Shown: positions 1 through 8,442 of the stretch, piece after piece | How positions within the stretch are numbered: position 1 is the first letter of the stretch | Layout: every line of letters starts with the position of its first letter | Assembly (NCBI GenBank): GCA_020845475.1 | Contig: JADLFN010000068.1 | Span: forward strand, 1-47,635 | Length of the DNA stretch: 47,635 nucleotides | Origin: Planctomycetota bacterium | GTDB lineage: Bacteria > Planctomycetota > UBA8742 > UBA2392 | Direction: 5' to 3' | Notes under the pieces: generated by a model | The model's database searches: none | What the model was told of the DNA's origin: nothing | Seen by the model: only the letters and a program-made list of their open reading frames with translations | Program-made: the position numbers and the translations under genes

Positions 1-2
1 CG

Positions 3-80
3 CCCTCCTCGAATGCGCGGGCTCTGGTGGAATTGGGTGTACCGATGAATACTCTGGCGCGTGAACACGTTTCTTGGTGA
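3..80 (+). CDS. Possible C-terminal tail of an upstream gene (partial)
   Basis: An open frame enters from the left edge and ends at TGA 78-80, directly abutting the ATG of the response regulator at 81. The visible 25 residues (ending LAREHVSW) carry no recognisable motif. The abutting stop and start fit an operon in which the upstream gene is co-transcribed; a sensor kinase would be typical upstream of an NtrC-type regulator, but nothing in these residues shows that. The stretch is short enough to be open by chance. Confidence 0.35.
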   Translation, partial: PSSNARALVELGVPMNTLAREHVSW

Positions 81-1520
81 ATGGCTGTAATGACCGACAC
101 ACCGCGCATTCTTTTGATTGATGACGACGTTTCCCATGCGGAGATGGCGGGCGAGGTGTTGTCTCGCGCGGGGTTCAACGTTGCGCTCGCTCACTCCGGT
201 GAGGCGGGCCTCAAGGAAGCTCGCGAGCATGAGTTTGATGTGGTGCTTTGCGACCTGCGCCTTCCGGATACCGATGGCATGGAAGTGCTCAAGAAACTCA
301 AGGCGCTCGACAGCGAGCTTGAGGTCATCATCATCACGGGCTTTGGCTCCGTCGAGAAAGCTGTCGATGCTTTGAAAGCCGGCGCTTACTCGTTTCTCGA
401 GAAGCCGCTCAATCGCGACCAGTTGCGTAACACCGTCACGAACGCCGTGGAGCGGCGCAAGCTGGCGGGGCAGAATCGCGAGCTGCAACAGATTGTCCAT
501 GAGAAATTCGGCTTTGAGGGCATTGTTGGTTCTTCGCCGCCGATGCAAGCCGTGTTTCAGCGCCTGCGCCAGGTGGCGCCCACCGATGCGCGCGTGCTGG
601 TCACCGGCGAAAACGGCACGGGCAAGGAGCTCGTCGCGCGCGCGCTGCACTTCAATTCCAAGCGGCGCAACGCCTCACTTGTGGCCGTGAACTGCGGCGC
701 GCTGGCCGGCGGCATCCTGGACAGTGAACTTTTCGGCCACATGAAGGGCTCGTTCACGGGCGCGGTGAAGGATCACGAGGGCAAATTCGAATACGCCGAT
801 GGCGGCACGCTCTTTCTTGACGAAGTCGGCGAGATGCCCCTCGAAACGCAGGTCAAACTTTTGCGCGTGATTGAAACCAAAGAAGTCACGCGCATCGGCT
901 CCAACGAATCACGCAAGATTGACGTGCGCCTGATTTCCGCCACGAACAAGAACCTCGAAGAGCAGGTGAAAGCGGGCAAGTTCCGCGAAGACCTTTACTA
1001 CCGCCTCAAGGTCATCGAGATTCACCTGCCCGCGCTGCGCGAGCGTGCCAGCGACATTCCCATGCTGGCGCAGGCCTTTCTCAAAGAATTCGCGGCTTCG
1101 CACTCCAAAGAGGCGACGGGCTTCGATAGCCGCGCCATGGCGGCGCTTTTGGCGCACGACTGGCCCGGCAATGTGCGCGAGCTGCGCAACGTCGTCGAGG
1201 AAATGGTCGTGCTCGGGCAGGGCAAGCTGCTTACGGTAAGTGAGCTGCCGCCGAATTTGCAGAAATTCGCCCCGGCCTTCGCCGCGGACGCGGCTACGGC
1301 GGGTTTTCGCACCGAAGCTTCAGCGAAGGCGGGCGGGCCCGTTATGGCAGGGAATAACGGCGTAGCGTCGCTCGTGGGCATGACGATGGAGCAGATTGAA
1401 CGCGAGATCATCAAGGAAACGCTGGCGCGCAACGAGGGCAACCGCGAGCGCACAGCCAAGATGCTCGCAATCGGCGAACGCACGCTATATCGCAAGATCA
1501 AAGAGTATGGTTTGACGTAA
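81..1520 (+). CDS. Sigma-54-dependent response regulator, NtrC family
   Basis: This is a cytoplasmic two-component transcription activator of 479 residues with the usual three domains. The receiver (about 8-122) has the acidic cluster D14-D16, phosphoacceptor D58 in [11 protein letters not shown]86 and K108. The AAA+ domain (about 147-385) has Walker A GENGTGKE (176-183), the sigma-54 contact loop GSFTGA (223-228, where GAFTGA is canonical), Walker [12 protein letters not shown] (241-251) and the WPGNVREL segment. The C-terminal Fis-type helix-turn-helix ends in [12 protein letters not shown]. By family knowledge it opens sigma-54 promoters after phosphorylation. A second ATG at position 90 (MTDTPR) is an equally good start. 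The partner kinase and targets are not visible. No sigma-54 promoter was identified nearby. Confidence 0.95.
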   Translation: MAVMTDTPRILLIDDDVSHAEMAGEVLSRAGFNVALAHSGEAGLKEAREHEFDVVLCDLRLPDTDGMEVLKKLKALDSELEVIIITGFGSVEKAVDALKAGAYSFLEKPLNRDQLRNTVTNAVERRKLAGQNRELQQIVHEKFGFEGIVGSSPPMQAVFQRLRQVAPTDARVLVTGENGTGKELVARALHFNSKRRNASLVAVNCGALAGGILDSELFGHMKGSFTGAVKDHEGKFEYADGGTLFLDEVGEMPLETQVKLLRVIETKEVTRIGSNESRKIDVRLISATNKNLEEQVKAGKFREDLYYRLKVIEIHLPALRERASDIPMLAQAFLKEFAASHSKEATGFDSRAMAALLAHDWPGNVRELRNVVEEMVVLGQGKLLTVSELPPNLQKFAPAFAADAATAGFRTEASAKAGGPVMAGNNGVASLVGMTMEQIEREIIKETLARNEGNRERTAKMLAIGERTLYRKIKEYGLT

Positions 1521-1550
1521 TCCATCTCCTGCCTTTCAGAAGGGCAGCAC

Positions 1551-2012
1551 ATGATCGCAAACGTCATCTTCCCAGCGTTTCTGTCACCGCACGTCGGCTC
1601 AATATTCTTTCCGCCCGCGATCCTTGCTGCACTTTTTGTGGAAGCCCTGATCTACTCGCGCTTTCGGGCAACACCCAACGGGCGAGTCGTCGTTCCCATG
1701 TTGTTGGCAAACCTAGCTTCGTGGGTTGTTGGCGCGGCTATCGCGTTCCTTCTGCCATCGGGCCTCGTTCCTCAAGCTGTCAACAATGGAGCCGCAACCA
1801 TAGTTACTTCAGGTCCGGACTTTGAGATGTTCATGTACTTGAGTTTTCCCGTCGCATGTGTAATCAGCGTTGTAGTCGAGTATCTTGTCCTGCGGCCAAT
1901 GAAGAAACGGATGCAAATTGAACGCATTGGCCCAGCCGTTATCGTTGCGAACATTGCCAGTTATTGTGTGCTGTTCGGCGTGCTATTGGTCTTCATTCAC
2001 GGAATCAGGTAA
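1551..2012 (+). CDS. Small polytopic membrane protein, function unknown
   Basis: The product has 153 residues with about four hydrophobic segments (roughly 5-35, 48-70, 90-115 and 125-150), so it is probably an inner-membrane protein. A charged stretch (MKKRMQIER) lies between segments 3 and 4. An AAGGG-type ribosome site sits about 7 bases before the ATG. Codon use is less GC-biased than in argC next door, with more A/T third positions, which could mean acquisition or weak expression. No family was recognised. It lies between the response regulator and argC on the same strand. Confidence 0.75.
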   Translation: MIANVIFPAFLSPHVGSIFFPPAILAALFVEALIYSRFRATPNGRVVVPMLLANLASWVVGAAIAFLLPSGLVPQAVNNGAATIVTSGPDFEMFMYLSFPVACVISVVVEYLVLRPMKKRMQIERIGPAVIVANIASYCVLFGVLLVFIHGIR

Positions 2013-2024
2013 CGCAGGTTGAAC

Positions 2025-3062
2025 ATGTCTAAATTTCGCGTCGGCATTGCCGGCGCCACGGGTTACATCGGCTCGGAATTCATGCGGCTGTGCGCTACGC
2101 ACCCGCATTTTGAAATCGCCTGGGTGACGAGCGAATCCTCGGCGGGCCGCAAAGTCCACGAACTGTTTCCCAACCTGCGCGGCTACGTGCGCGACGAGTT
2201 CCGTACGTTCGAGCCGGAGTTGCTCGGCGAATGTGACGCTGTAGGCCTGTGCCTGCCGCACGGCGGCGCCATGGAGTTGATGGCCACGGCTGTCGAGAAG
2301 CATCCCAAAGTGAAAGTGGTCGATTGCTCGGGCGATTTCCGCACCAGCGAGTTCGACCTGTGGGAGCGCTTCTACGAGCGCAAGCACACCGCGCGCGAAA
2401 TCCAGCCGAAGTTCGTGTACGGGCTTACCGAGTTCAACCGCGAGAAAGTCAAGAAAGCGCAGTACGTCTCTAATCCGGGCTGTTTTGCCACGAGCATACA
2501 GCTGGTGCTGGCACCCTTCGCGAAACACGGGCAGCTGAGCGGCGACATTCACGTCAGCGCGATCACCGGCAGTTCAGGCTCGGGCAACAAGCCCGCGCAG
2601 ACCACGCACCATCCCGAACGCGCTCAAAACGTGCGCGCCTACAAAGTGCTCGAACATCAGCACCTGGTCGAGATCGTGCCGTTTATGCATTCGTTGAACG
2701 CCAAGAACGATTTCGACCTGTTCTTTGTGCCCCAAAGCGGCCCCTTTGTGCGCGGCATCTTTGCCACGGTGTTCATGCCGCTGAACGAGAAGCTGACCAT
2801 GGCCAGCGTCGATGCGCTGGTGCGCGAGGCCTATGGCGACGAGTGGTTCGTGCAGATGGTGCCCGGCACGCCCGAAATGCGCCTGGTGCTGCACACCAAC
2901 CACGCGCAGGTCAGCTATCGCGCCAGCGGCAGCACGCTGGTGGGCATGTGCGCCATTGACAATCTCGTCAAGGGCGGCGCGGGGCAGGCGGTGCAAAACC
3001 TGAATCTCATGCTGGGCCTCGAGGAAACCGCAGGTCTGATGCACCCGGGCGGATACGTTTAG
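2025..3062 (+). CDS. argC: N-acetyl-gamma-glutamyl-phosphate reductase
   Basis: This cytoplasmic enzyme of arginine biosynthesis reduces N-acetylglutamyl-5-phosphate to the semialdehyde with NADPH. The Rossmann motif GIAGATGYIG is at the N-terminus. The catalytic cysteine is C153 in SNPGCFAT, and HQHLVEIVPF near residue 210 carries the family's conserved His region. Length is 345 residues, normal for the family. I chose ATG 2025 because an AGGT sequence lies 6 bases upstream; a TTG at 2019 would leave no room for a ribosome site. No other arg genes are in the window, so argC is scattered from its pathway. Its TAG stop shares the bases TTAG (3059-3062) with the TAA stop of the convergent cardiolipin synthase. 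Confidence 0.95.
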   Translation: MSKFRVGIAGATGYIGSEFMRLCATHPHFEIAWVTSESSAGRKVHELFPNLRGYVRDEFRTFEPELLGECDAVGLCLPHGGAMELMATAVEKHPKVKVVDCSGDFRTSEFDLWERFYERKHTAREIQPKFVYGLTEFNREKVKKAQYVSNPGCFATSIQLVLAPFAKHGQLSGDIHVSAITGSSGSGNKPAQTTHHPERAQNVRAYKVLEHQHLVEIVPFMHSLNAKNDFDLFFVPQSGPFVRGIFATVFMPLNEKLTMASVDALVREAYGDEWFVQMVPGTPEMRLVLHTNHAQVSYRASGSTLVGMCAIDNLVKGGAGQAVQNLNLMLGLEETAGLMHPGGYV

Positions 3063-4495
3063 AGCAGCGGCGCCGCCAGGCGGGCGACTTCTTCCAGGGC
3101 GCGCGCGGTGATACGGCGCTTGCGGAAGCCGCGCAGTGTGACGCGGCGCGCGCGCTTGAGTTCATCGGCGAAGCGTGCGTAGCAGGTCTCGACATCGGAT
3201 GGCGAATCGATCGCCGCGGTGACTTCAAAGTTGATGCGCAGCGAGCGATTGTCGAGGTTGGCCGAACCCACAGCCGCCCAGGCGTTATCGCACAGCAGCA
3301 TTTTTGCGTGCATCATGCCCCGGTTGTATTCGTAGAGCTTGACTCCTGCCGCGAGCAGTTCATCCCAGTAATAGCGCGAGGCCCAGTAGGTGAACCATGA
3401 ATCGGGCGGTTTGCCCTGCGTGAGGATGCTGACTTCAACGCCGCGCATGGCCGCGGTTTTCAAAGCCTCGCGCATGGCTAGGTCGGGTACGAGATAGGGC
3501 GTGGCGATCTTGAGGTTCTTGTCGGCGCTGGTGATGGCCGCGAAATAAACCTGGCGCAGGGCGTTTTGCTCGTCATCGGGCCCGCCGGAGACAATCTGCA
3601 CGCGTGCGTCGCCGCAGGGCGGTACGGCGGGAAAGCACTCGCTGTTGTCGGGCAATTCGCCCGTGGCGAAGTCCCAATCTTCCAAAAACACGCGCTGGAT
3701 TTCGCTCACCGCGGGGCCCTTGATGCGCAGGTGCGCGTCGGCCCAGTGGCGGTTCTTGAAGCGCCGGCCGACGTATTCCTCGCCGACGTTCAAGCCGCCC
3801 AGGAACCCCGTCGCGCCGTCAACCACGATGATCTTGCGGTGGTTGCGCATGTTCGGAAACGTGGCTTTGAACCACGGCAGCAGCGGCATGAAAATCGCGC
3901 CCTCGCCGCCGGCCTTTCGCAGGCGCGAAATCAGCCGCCAGTTCCCGAACGATCCCAGGGCATCAACGAGCAGGCGCACTTTGACCCCGGCACGCGCGCG
4001 CTCGATCATGGCGTCGAGCAGCTCGCGCCCAAGCCGGTCGTCACGGAAAATGTACTCCTCCACGTGCACGTGGTGCTTGGCGCCCTGGATCGCCTCAATG
4101 ATGGCATCAAAGGCGGGTTGGCCGTGATCGAGCAGCTTCACCTCATTGCCGCCCATTACCGGCGGCGCGCCGGCGCTTTCCGCCAGCAGGCTCATACCCT
4201 GCCAGCCGCGCCGCGCTTCGAGCGTGGGAATGGCCTGCGATTCGGTCATTGACTTGCGAAAACGCTCGCGCACATTGCGCGCCTGCTGCGCCTTGCGCTT
4301 GAGCCGGTGCGGCACACGTTCAAGGCCAAAGACAATGAACGCCAGCAGGCCGATGACCGGCAAGAACAGAATCGCCAGCGACCAGGCAATGGCGCTTTGC
4401 GCGTCGCGCTTGCGCGAAATCGCTACCCCTACGCCAATGAGCTCCGCGACGTAAATCGCGATGGCTATCAGCGTGGCGATGAGGGAATCGGTCAA
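3059..4495 (-). CDS. cls: Cardiolipin synthase, phospholipase D family
   Basis: This is a membrane-bound phosphatidyltransferase that makes cardiolipin from phosphatidylglycerol. Two N-terminal transmembrane helices (about 5-27 and 36-58) are followed by two PLD domains, each with an HKD motif: HRKIIVVD near residue 225 and HAKMLLCD near residue 395, both with the downstream GG/GSAN-type segment (GGLNVG, GSANLDNRS). The length of 478 residues is typical of ClsA-type enzymes. The gene faces an EEP-family gene across a 70-base divergent gap (4496-4565). EEP and PLD-domain proteins are often linked in bacteria, so a shared lipid-related job is plausible inference. Confidence 0.93.
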   Translation of the reverse strand: MTDSLIATLIAIAIYVAELIGVGVAISRKRDAQSAIAWSLAILFLPVIGLLAFIVFGLERVPHRLKRKAQQARNVRERFRKSMTESQAIPTLEARRGWQGMSLLAESAGAPPVMGGNEVKLLDHGQPAFDAIIEAIQGAKHHVHVEEYIFRDDRLGRELLDAMIERARAGVKVRLLVDALGSFGNWRLISRLRKAGGEGAIFMPLLPWFKATFPNMRNHRKIIVVDGATGFLGGLNVGEEYVGRRFKNRHWADAHLRIKGPAVSEIQRVFLEDWDFATGELPDNSECFPAVPPCGDARVQIVSGGPDDEQNALRQVYFAAITSADKNLKIATPYLVPDLAMREALKTAAMRGVEVSILTQGKPPDSWFTYWASRYYWDELLAAGVKLYEYNRGMMHAKMLLCDNAWAAVGSANLDNRSLRINFEVTAAIDSPSDVETCYARFADELKRARRVTLRGFRKRRITARALEEVARLAAPLL

Positions 4496-4565
4496 GCGCG
4501 GCTCCGGTGGAACGTTGCCTTGCGGAAGCTAGCCTATCACGCAGGGCCGCGCTTGGCAGGGCAAC

Positions 4566-5345
4566 ATGAAGGTGTTGAGCTACAACATCCACAAGGGCAT
4601 CGGCGGCGGCGACCGGCTGTACCGCATCGACCGCATCGTCAAGGTGATTGAAGAACACAAGCCGGACATCATCTGCCTGCAGGAAGTCGACCGCAACGTC
4701 AAGCGCTCGCGCTTCCATGATCAGCCGCTATTGCTCGCGGAGCAACTGAAGGCCCATGACCACTGCTACCAGCTCAACGTGCATCTCAAGCAGGGCGGTT
4801 ACGGCAACCTGATTCTCTCGCGCTGGCCCATGCAGGTGAAGCACCACATCAGCCTGCGCCTCAATTCAAAGAAGCCACGCGGTGCGCAACTGTGCGTGAT
4901 TGATACGCCGCACGGCAAGCTGCACCTTGTGAACTGGCACCTGGGCTTGAGCGGCGGTGAGCGCCAGTGGCAGGCCAGCCACCTGCTCGCGCACTCGCTG
5001 TTCAAGGAGAATGAAAGTCTGCCGACGCTGGTCATTGGCGACACCAACGACTGGCGCAACGTGCTGCAGCGCGACGTGTTTGCCAGGCACGGCTTTGAGC
5101 ACTTCTCGGCGCCGCCGGCGCACTATCGCAGCTTTCCCGCTTACTTCCCCATGGGCTCGCTCGACAAGGCCTTTGGGCGCGGCTTGAAGGCCGAGAAATC
5201 ACACGTTTGCAAAGGCGGGCTTGCGCGCTGGGCCAGCGACCATTTGCCGCTGCTGCTCGAGTTTCACTTACTTCACCATGCGCCGGGCCATGCGGCGGGG
5301 CACAGCCCACATCAGCACGGCACACACGGCAAGCATGTAGGCTAG
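4566..5345 (+). CDS. Endonuclease/exonuclease/phosphatase (EEP) family protein
   Basis: This 259-residue EEP-fold metal-dependent phosphoesterase has the standard motifs in order: VLSYNIHKG at the N-terminus, ICLQEVDRN (catalytic Glu) near residue 40, a WHLGLS segment, GDTNDW near residue 158, and SDHLPLLLEF near residue 225. The substrate is unknown; DNA, phospholipid or phosphoinositide-like substrates all occur in the family. No signal peptide is seen. The conserved domain ends at about residue 236. The last roughly 23 residues are His/Gly-rich and are encoded entirely opposite the 3' end of the convergent ABC permease gene, an overlap of 78 bases (5268-5345). Confidence 0.9.
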   Translation: MKVLSYNIHKGIGGGDRLYRIDRIVKVIEEHKPDIICLQEVDRNVKRSRFHDQPLLLAEQLKAHDHCYQLNVHLKQGGYGNLILSRWPMQVKHHISLRLNSKKPRGAQLCVIDTPHGKLHLVNWHLGLSGGERQWQASHLLAHSLFKENESLPTLVIGDTNDWRNVLQRDVFARHGFEHFSAPPAHYRSFPAYFPMGSLDKAFGRGLKAEKSHVCKGGLARWASDHLPLLLEFHLLHHAPGHAAGHSPHQHGTHGKHVG

Positions 5346-6059
5346 ATGGCCCAGGTGGCGCCACTCAAGCGGCCCTTGGCACAAGCCGCGCGTGAGCTCC
5401 ACACCGTTGTAGAGCGGCGTGAACCAGGCGATGGTCTCGCCATAAGGCATCTGGCTGACGGGAAAGAAGATGCCGCTGAACAGAAACATCGGTGTGAGGA
5501 ACAGCGTCCAGTAGTAGCTGTACATGTCAATGGTGTGGATCATCGTGGTGTACCACTGGCCCATGAGCGAAAACATGGCGCCAATGAGCATCAGCGCCAG
5601 TGGCACCAGCAGCACACCCCAGCTCGTGAGAATCGGTTTTCCGGCGAGCGTGAAGCCCGCAAGCACGAGCAAGAAGCCAAAGCCGTAAATCAGCGCGCGC
5701 GTTGTGGCCCACATCAGTTCGCCAAAGGCGATGTCCTGCATCTGCGCGGGCGTAGCGAGGTAAGCGTCATAGAGCTTGGAAAAATACATCTTGATGTACA
5801 TGTTCCAGCTGGCCTCGAAGCTTGCACCGTTCATGGCCGCGCTCGCCATCAGGCCGGGCGCGATGTAGGCCACGTAATCCTGCCCCTGCATGCCGCGCCC
5901 GACGTAAACGCCCACGCCCATGCCCATGCCCAGCAGAAACAGCACCGGCTCAAAGAAATTGGGCAGGATGTTCGTGACCCAGGTGTGTTTGTAGACGGTG
6001 AAATTGCGCCGCCAGACGGCGGTGGCCATGCGTAAGTCAATGTTGCCGGGCAGGTTCAT
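5268..6059 (-). CDS. ABC-2 type transporter permease, NodJ-like
   Basis: The product has 263 residues with about six hydrophobic segments, matching the ABC-2 membrane family to which NodJ and polysaccharide or drug exporters belong. Recognisable pieces are an N-terminal amphipathic segment, the EASWNMYIKMYFSKLYDAYLATP coupling region split across two helices, and the FLTPMFLFSGIFFPVSQMP segment typical of the family. It overlaps the ATPase gene by ATGA (6056-6059), indicating translational coupling into a two-gene exporter operon. Cargo cannot be told from sequence. The 3' end overlaps the EEP gene on the other strand. Confidence 0.9.
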   Translation of the reverse strand: MNLPGNIDLRMATAVWRRNFTVYKHTWVTNILPNFFEPVLFLLGMGMGVGVYVGRGMQGQDYVAYIAPGLMASAAMNGASFEASWNMYIKMYFSKLYDAYLATPAQMQDIAFGELMWATTRALIYGFGFLLVLAGFTLAGKPILTSWGVLLVPLALMLIGAMFSLMGQWYTTMIHTIDMYSYYWTLFLTPMFLFSGIFFPVSQMPYGETIAWFTPLYNGVELTRGLCQGPLEWRHLGHLAYMLAVCAVLMWAVPRRMARRMVK

Positions 6060-6982
6060 TCCTCAAGCCTCCGGCCCGTGATCTTGAGAAACACATCTTC
6101 AAGTGTGCTGCGGCGCAGGCGTGATTCGAGCGCGGGCCAGTGGCGTGCGGCCAACGAAATCGCCGCTTCACCGTCATCGACGTAGAGCAGCAGTCGGTCG
6201 CTCAGCGCCTCGCTGCGCCTGACCAGCGCGCGCATTTCCTCAGGCAGCTCGGGCGCTTTTTCTTCTTCGTGCCAGACCTCGACGACGTGGCGCGTGACTT
6301 CGCGCTCGATCAACTCGCGCGGCTTGCCCTGCGTCACGATCTTGCCCTTGTCCATGATCACGAGGCGGTCGCACAGTTGTTCGGCTTCGTCCATGTAATG
6401 CGTTGTGAGCACGAGTGTGGCGTCCTTGCGCTTGAGCGCAAACAGGCGATCCCACAGGTTATGGCGCGCCTGCGGGTCGAGGCCCGTCGTGGGCTCGTCG
6501 AGCACAAGCAACTGCGGATTGCCCAGCAGGCCTCGCGCGATCAGCACGCGGCGCTTCATGCCGCCCGATAATTCCTGCACCTTCGATTTCGCCTTCTCGT
6601 TGAGATTCACGAAGTCGAGCAGTGAAGCCGCGCGTTCTTTGGCTTCTTTGCGCGAGAGGCCGTAAAAGCGGCAGAAGACATCAAGGTTTTCAGTGACGCT
6701 CAGTTCTTCGTCGAGGTTGTTCTCTTGGGGAACAACGCCGACGAGGCGCTTGATAACGCGATCGTTGGCGCTGCCAGCGTCGTGGCCAAAGATAGTCAGC
6801 GTGCCGCCGGTAATCGGCACGGCGCGGTAAATCATGCGCATGGTCGTGGTCTTGCCCGCGCCATTGGGGCCAAGAAAACCAAAGCACTCGCCGCGCTCGA
6901 TTTCGAAATCAATGCCATCGACGGCAACGAAATCACCGTAAGACTTGCGCAGGGCTTTCGCAGTGATGGCAGGGTCGGGCAT
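6056..6982 (-). CDS. ABC transporter ATP-binding protein, NodI-like
   Basis: This 308-residue cytoplasmic ATPase powers the adjacent permease. It has Walker A GPNGAGKTT (38-46), a Q-loop at VPQENN, signature LSGGM (138-142) and Walker B LLVLDEP (158-164), then the switch His in TTHYMDEAEQL. The C-terminal ~70 residues are the divergent tail found in NodI/drug-exporter ATPases. I place the start at ATG 6982 because GAGGGG lies about 5 bases upstream; an upstream TTG at 7000 would read through that ribosome site. Confidence 0.93.
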   Translation of the reverse strand: MPDPAITAKALRKSYGDFVAVDGIDFEIERGECFGFLGPNGAGKTTTMRMIYRAVPITGGTLTIFGHDAGSANDRVIKRLVGVVPQENNLDEELSVTENLDVFCRFYGLSRKEAKERAASLLDFVNLNEKAKSKVQELSGGMKRRVLIARGLLGNPQLLVLDEPTTGLDPQARHNLWDRLFALKRKDATLVLTTHYMDEAEQLCDRLVIMDKGKIVTQGKPRELIEREVTRHVVEVWHEEEKAPELPEEMRALVRRSEALSDRLLLYVDDGEAAISLAARHWPALESRLRRSTLEDVFLKITGRRLEE

Positions 6983-7041
6983 CAAGCCCCTCGCGGGCAA
7001 AAAGCGTCCGGCACCTTCTCCGTCGGAAAAAGAGCCAGACC

Positions 7042-8295
7042 TTATAGCCCATTCATGATGAAGTCGATCAGGCGCGTACCGTCGTCAATCTTGACGCGCG
7101 AACCTTCGGCGTTGGCCTCGGTCAGCGTCAATTGCTCCACGTTCTCGACGCCCTGGCCCCACATCAGGAACGGCACAGGCCGTTCATCGTGCTGACGGGT
7201 TTCAACGCGGCTCATCAGCGTTGGAACCACTGTCAGGCGCACGTCGCCGCTTTTCTCGAGTTCTTTGGCCAGCGGTTTGAAGAAGTGCCGGTCAATGGAC
7301 TCAATGCTCTTGATTTTCGCGGGCGCGTCGCCGTCGTGGCTGCGCTCGTCGGGCTGCGTAAAGTGTGCAATCACCAGGCCTGAGTCCACAAGGGCGCCGC
7401 GCACGGATTCCAGCATGCGCTTGATCTCTTCCGTCTCGGTCAGGCGTTTCTCGGTTGCGCCTGGGTCAACGGGCGCCATGCGCCCGCTGGGTTCGCCCAG
7501 CAAGTCCATGGAACCGCCGGGTGAAATCACACGAATGCCGGTGGCCACAGCCACGCCCCGGAACATCGGCGAATAACTCACCATGGTGGCGTCCAGCCCG
7601 AACGTCTTCTTGAAACCGGGCGCTTCCACCTGCGTGCCGCCGCTCCAGGGCCAGATGGCGTTGGCGGGATTAAGCTTCTTCTTTTCGCGCGTCGTGTTTA
7701 CTTCGTGGCGCGCAAGCACCAGCTGCGCTTCTTCCATCAGTTTGCGCAGCACCTCCTCACCCGGGCCCGTGGGCGCGCTTTGGCTCAGGGGCTGGCCCGT
7801 CAGGCCAAAGGGACTGTGCGTTTCGCAGCCCTTGAAATCCGTGCCCTCGACCACCATCAGGTGATTGTGCCGATATCCCGCCACGTAGCGCACATGCGCG
7901 TGCGCGGCCTGCGATTCAAGCGCGGCTAACAGCTCGCGACCCTCTTCCGCGCTGATGCCGCCTCCGCGCGGGTCGATCAGCACACCATCCTTCTCTGAAA
8001 TCAACTGCAGCCGGAAGGCCCATTCGCCCTCGCCCAGTGCAATGCCTGCCGCCAGGGCCTCGTAGTAGCCGCGCCCGGTGAGGTAAGGTCCCGGCGGATA
8101 TCCAAGAATGGTGAAAAGCGCGGCCTGGGTTTCGGGCGGCTGACCCTTGGGCACCGTTCGCAGCAGGCCCACGCGGCCTGCCTGGCCGAGTTTGTCGAGC
8201 GCCGGTGTATTGGCGGCCTCAAGGGGGGTCTTGCCGCCCAGGGCGGTTTGCGGGGTGTCAGCCAGTCCGTCGATCAAAACAAGCAGGTTGCGCAT
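7042..8295 (-). CDS. apgM: 2,3-bisphosphoglycerate-independent phosphoglycerate mutase, archaeal type
   Basis: This glycolytic/gluconeogenic enzyme interconverts 3- and 2-phosphoglycerate in the cytoplasm. It belongs to the alkaline-phosphatase-like superfamily. The metal site begins with LVLIDGLAD at the N-terminus, the TPALDKLGQAGRVGLL segment follows, and a second metal-ligand region QPDERSHDGDAP lies near residue 315. The 417-residue length fits the family, which also includes related homoserine-kinase-like enzymes. The upstream in-frame GTG at 8406 adds 37 residues without any family similarity, so ATG 8295 (MRNLLVLIDG) is preferred. Confidence 0.92.
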   Translation of the reverse strand: MRNLLVLIDGLADTPQTALGGKTPLEAANTPALDKLGQAGRVGLLRTVPKGQPPETQAALFTILGYPPGPYLTGRGYYEALAAGIALGEGEWAFRLQLISEKDGVLIDPRGGGISAEEGRELLAALESQAAHAHVRYVAGYRHNHLMVVEGTDFKGCETHSPFGLTGQPLSQSAPTGPGEEVLRKLMEEAQLVLARHEVNTTREKKKLNPANAIWPWSGGTQVEAPGFKKTFGLDATMVSYSPMFRGVAVATGIRVISPGGSMDLLGEPSGRMAPVDPGATEKRLTETEEIKRMLESVRGALVDSGLVIAHFTQPDERSHDGDAPAKIKSIESIDRHFFKPLAKELEKSGDVRLTVVPTLMSRVETRQHDERPVPFLMWGQGVENVEQLTLTEANAEGSRVKIDDGTRLIDFIMNGL

Positions 8296-8442
8296 GGTTG
8301 CGCGGAATACCCGGCAGTTTCCGGATGTTCTTGGCGCGTAAGGGACAATAGCGGTGAATCTCCGGCTTGCAAGCTTCGGAATTGTGCGCGTTTTGGAAGT
8401 CCGCACACGTTAATATGAAGCCCCGACTTTATTGAGGTATGC

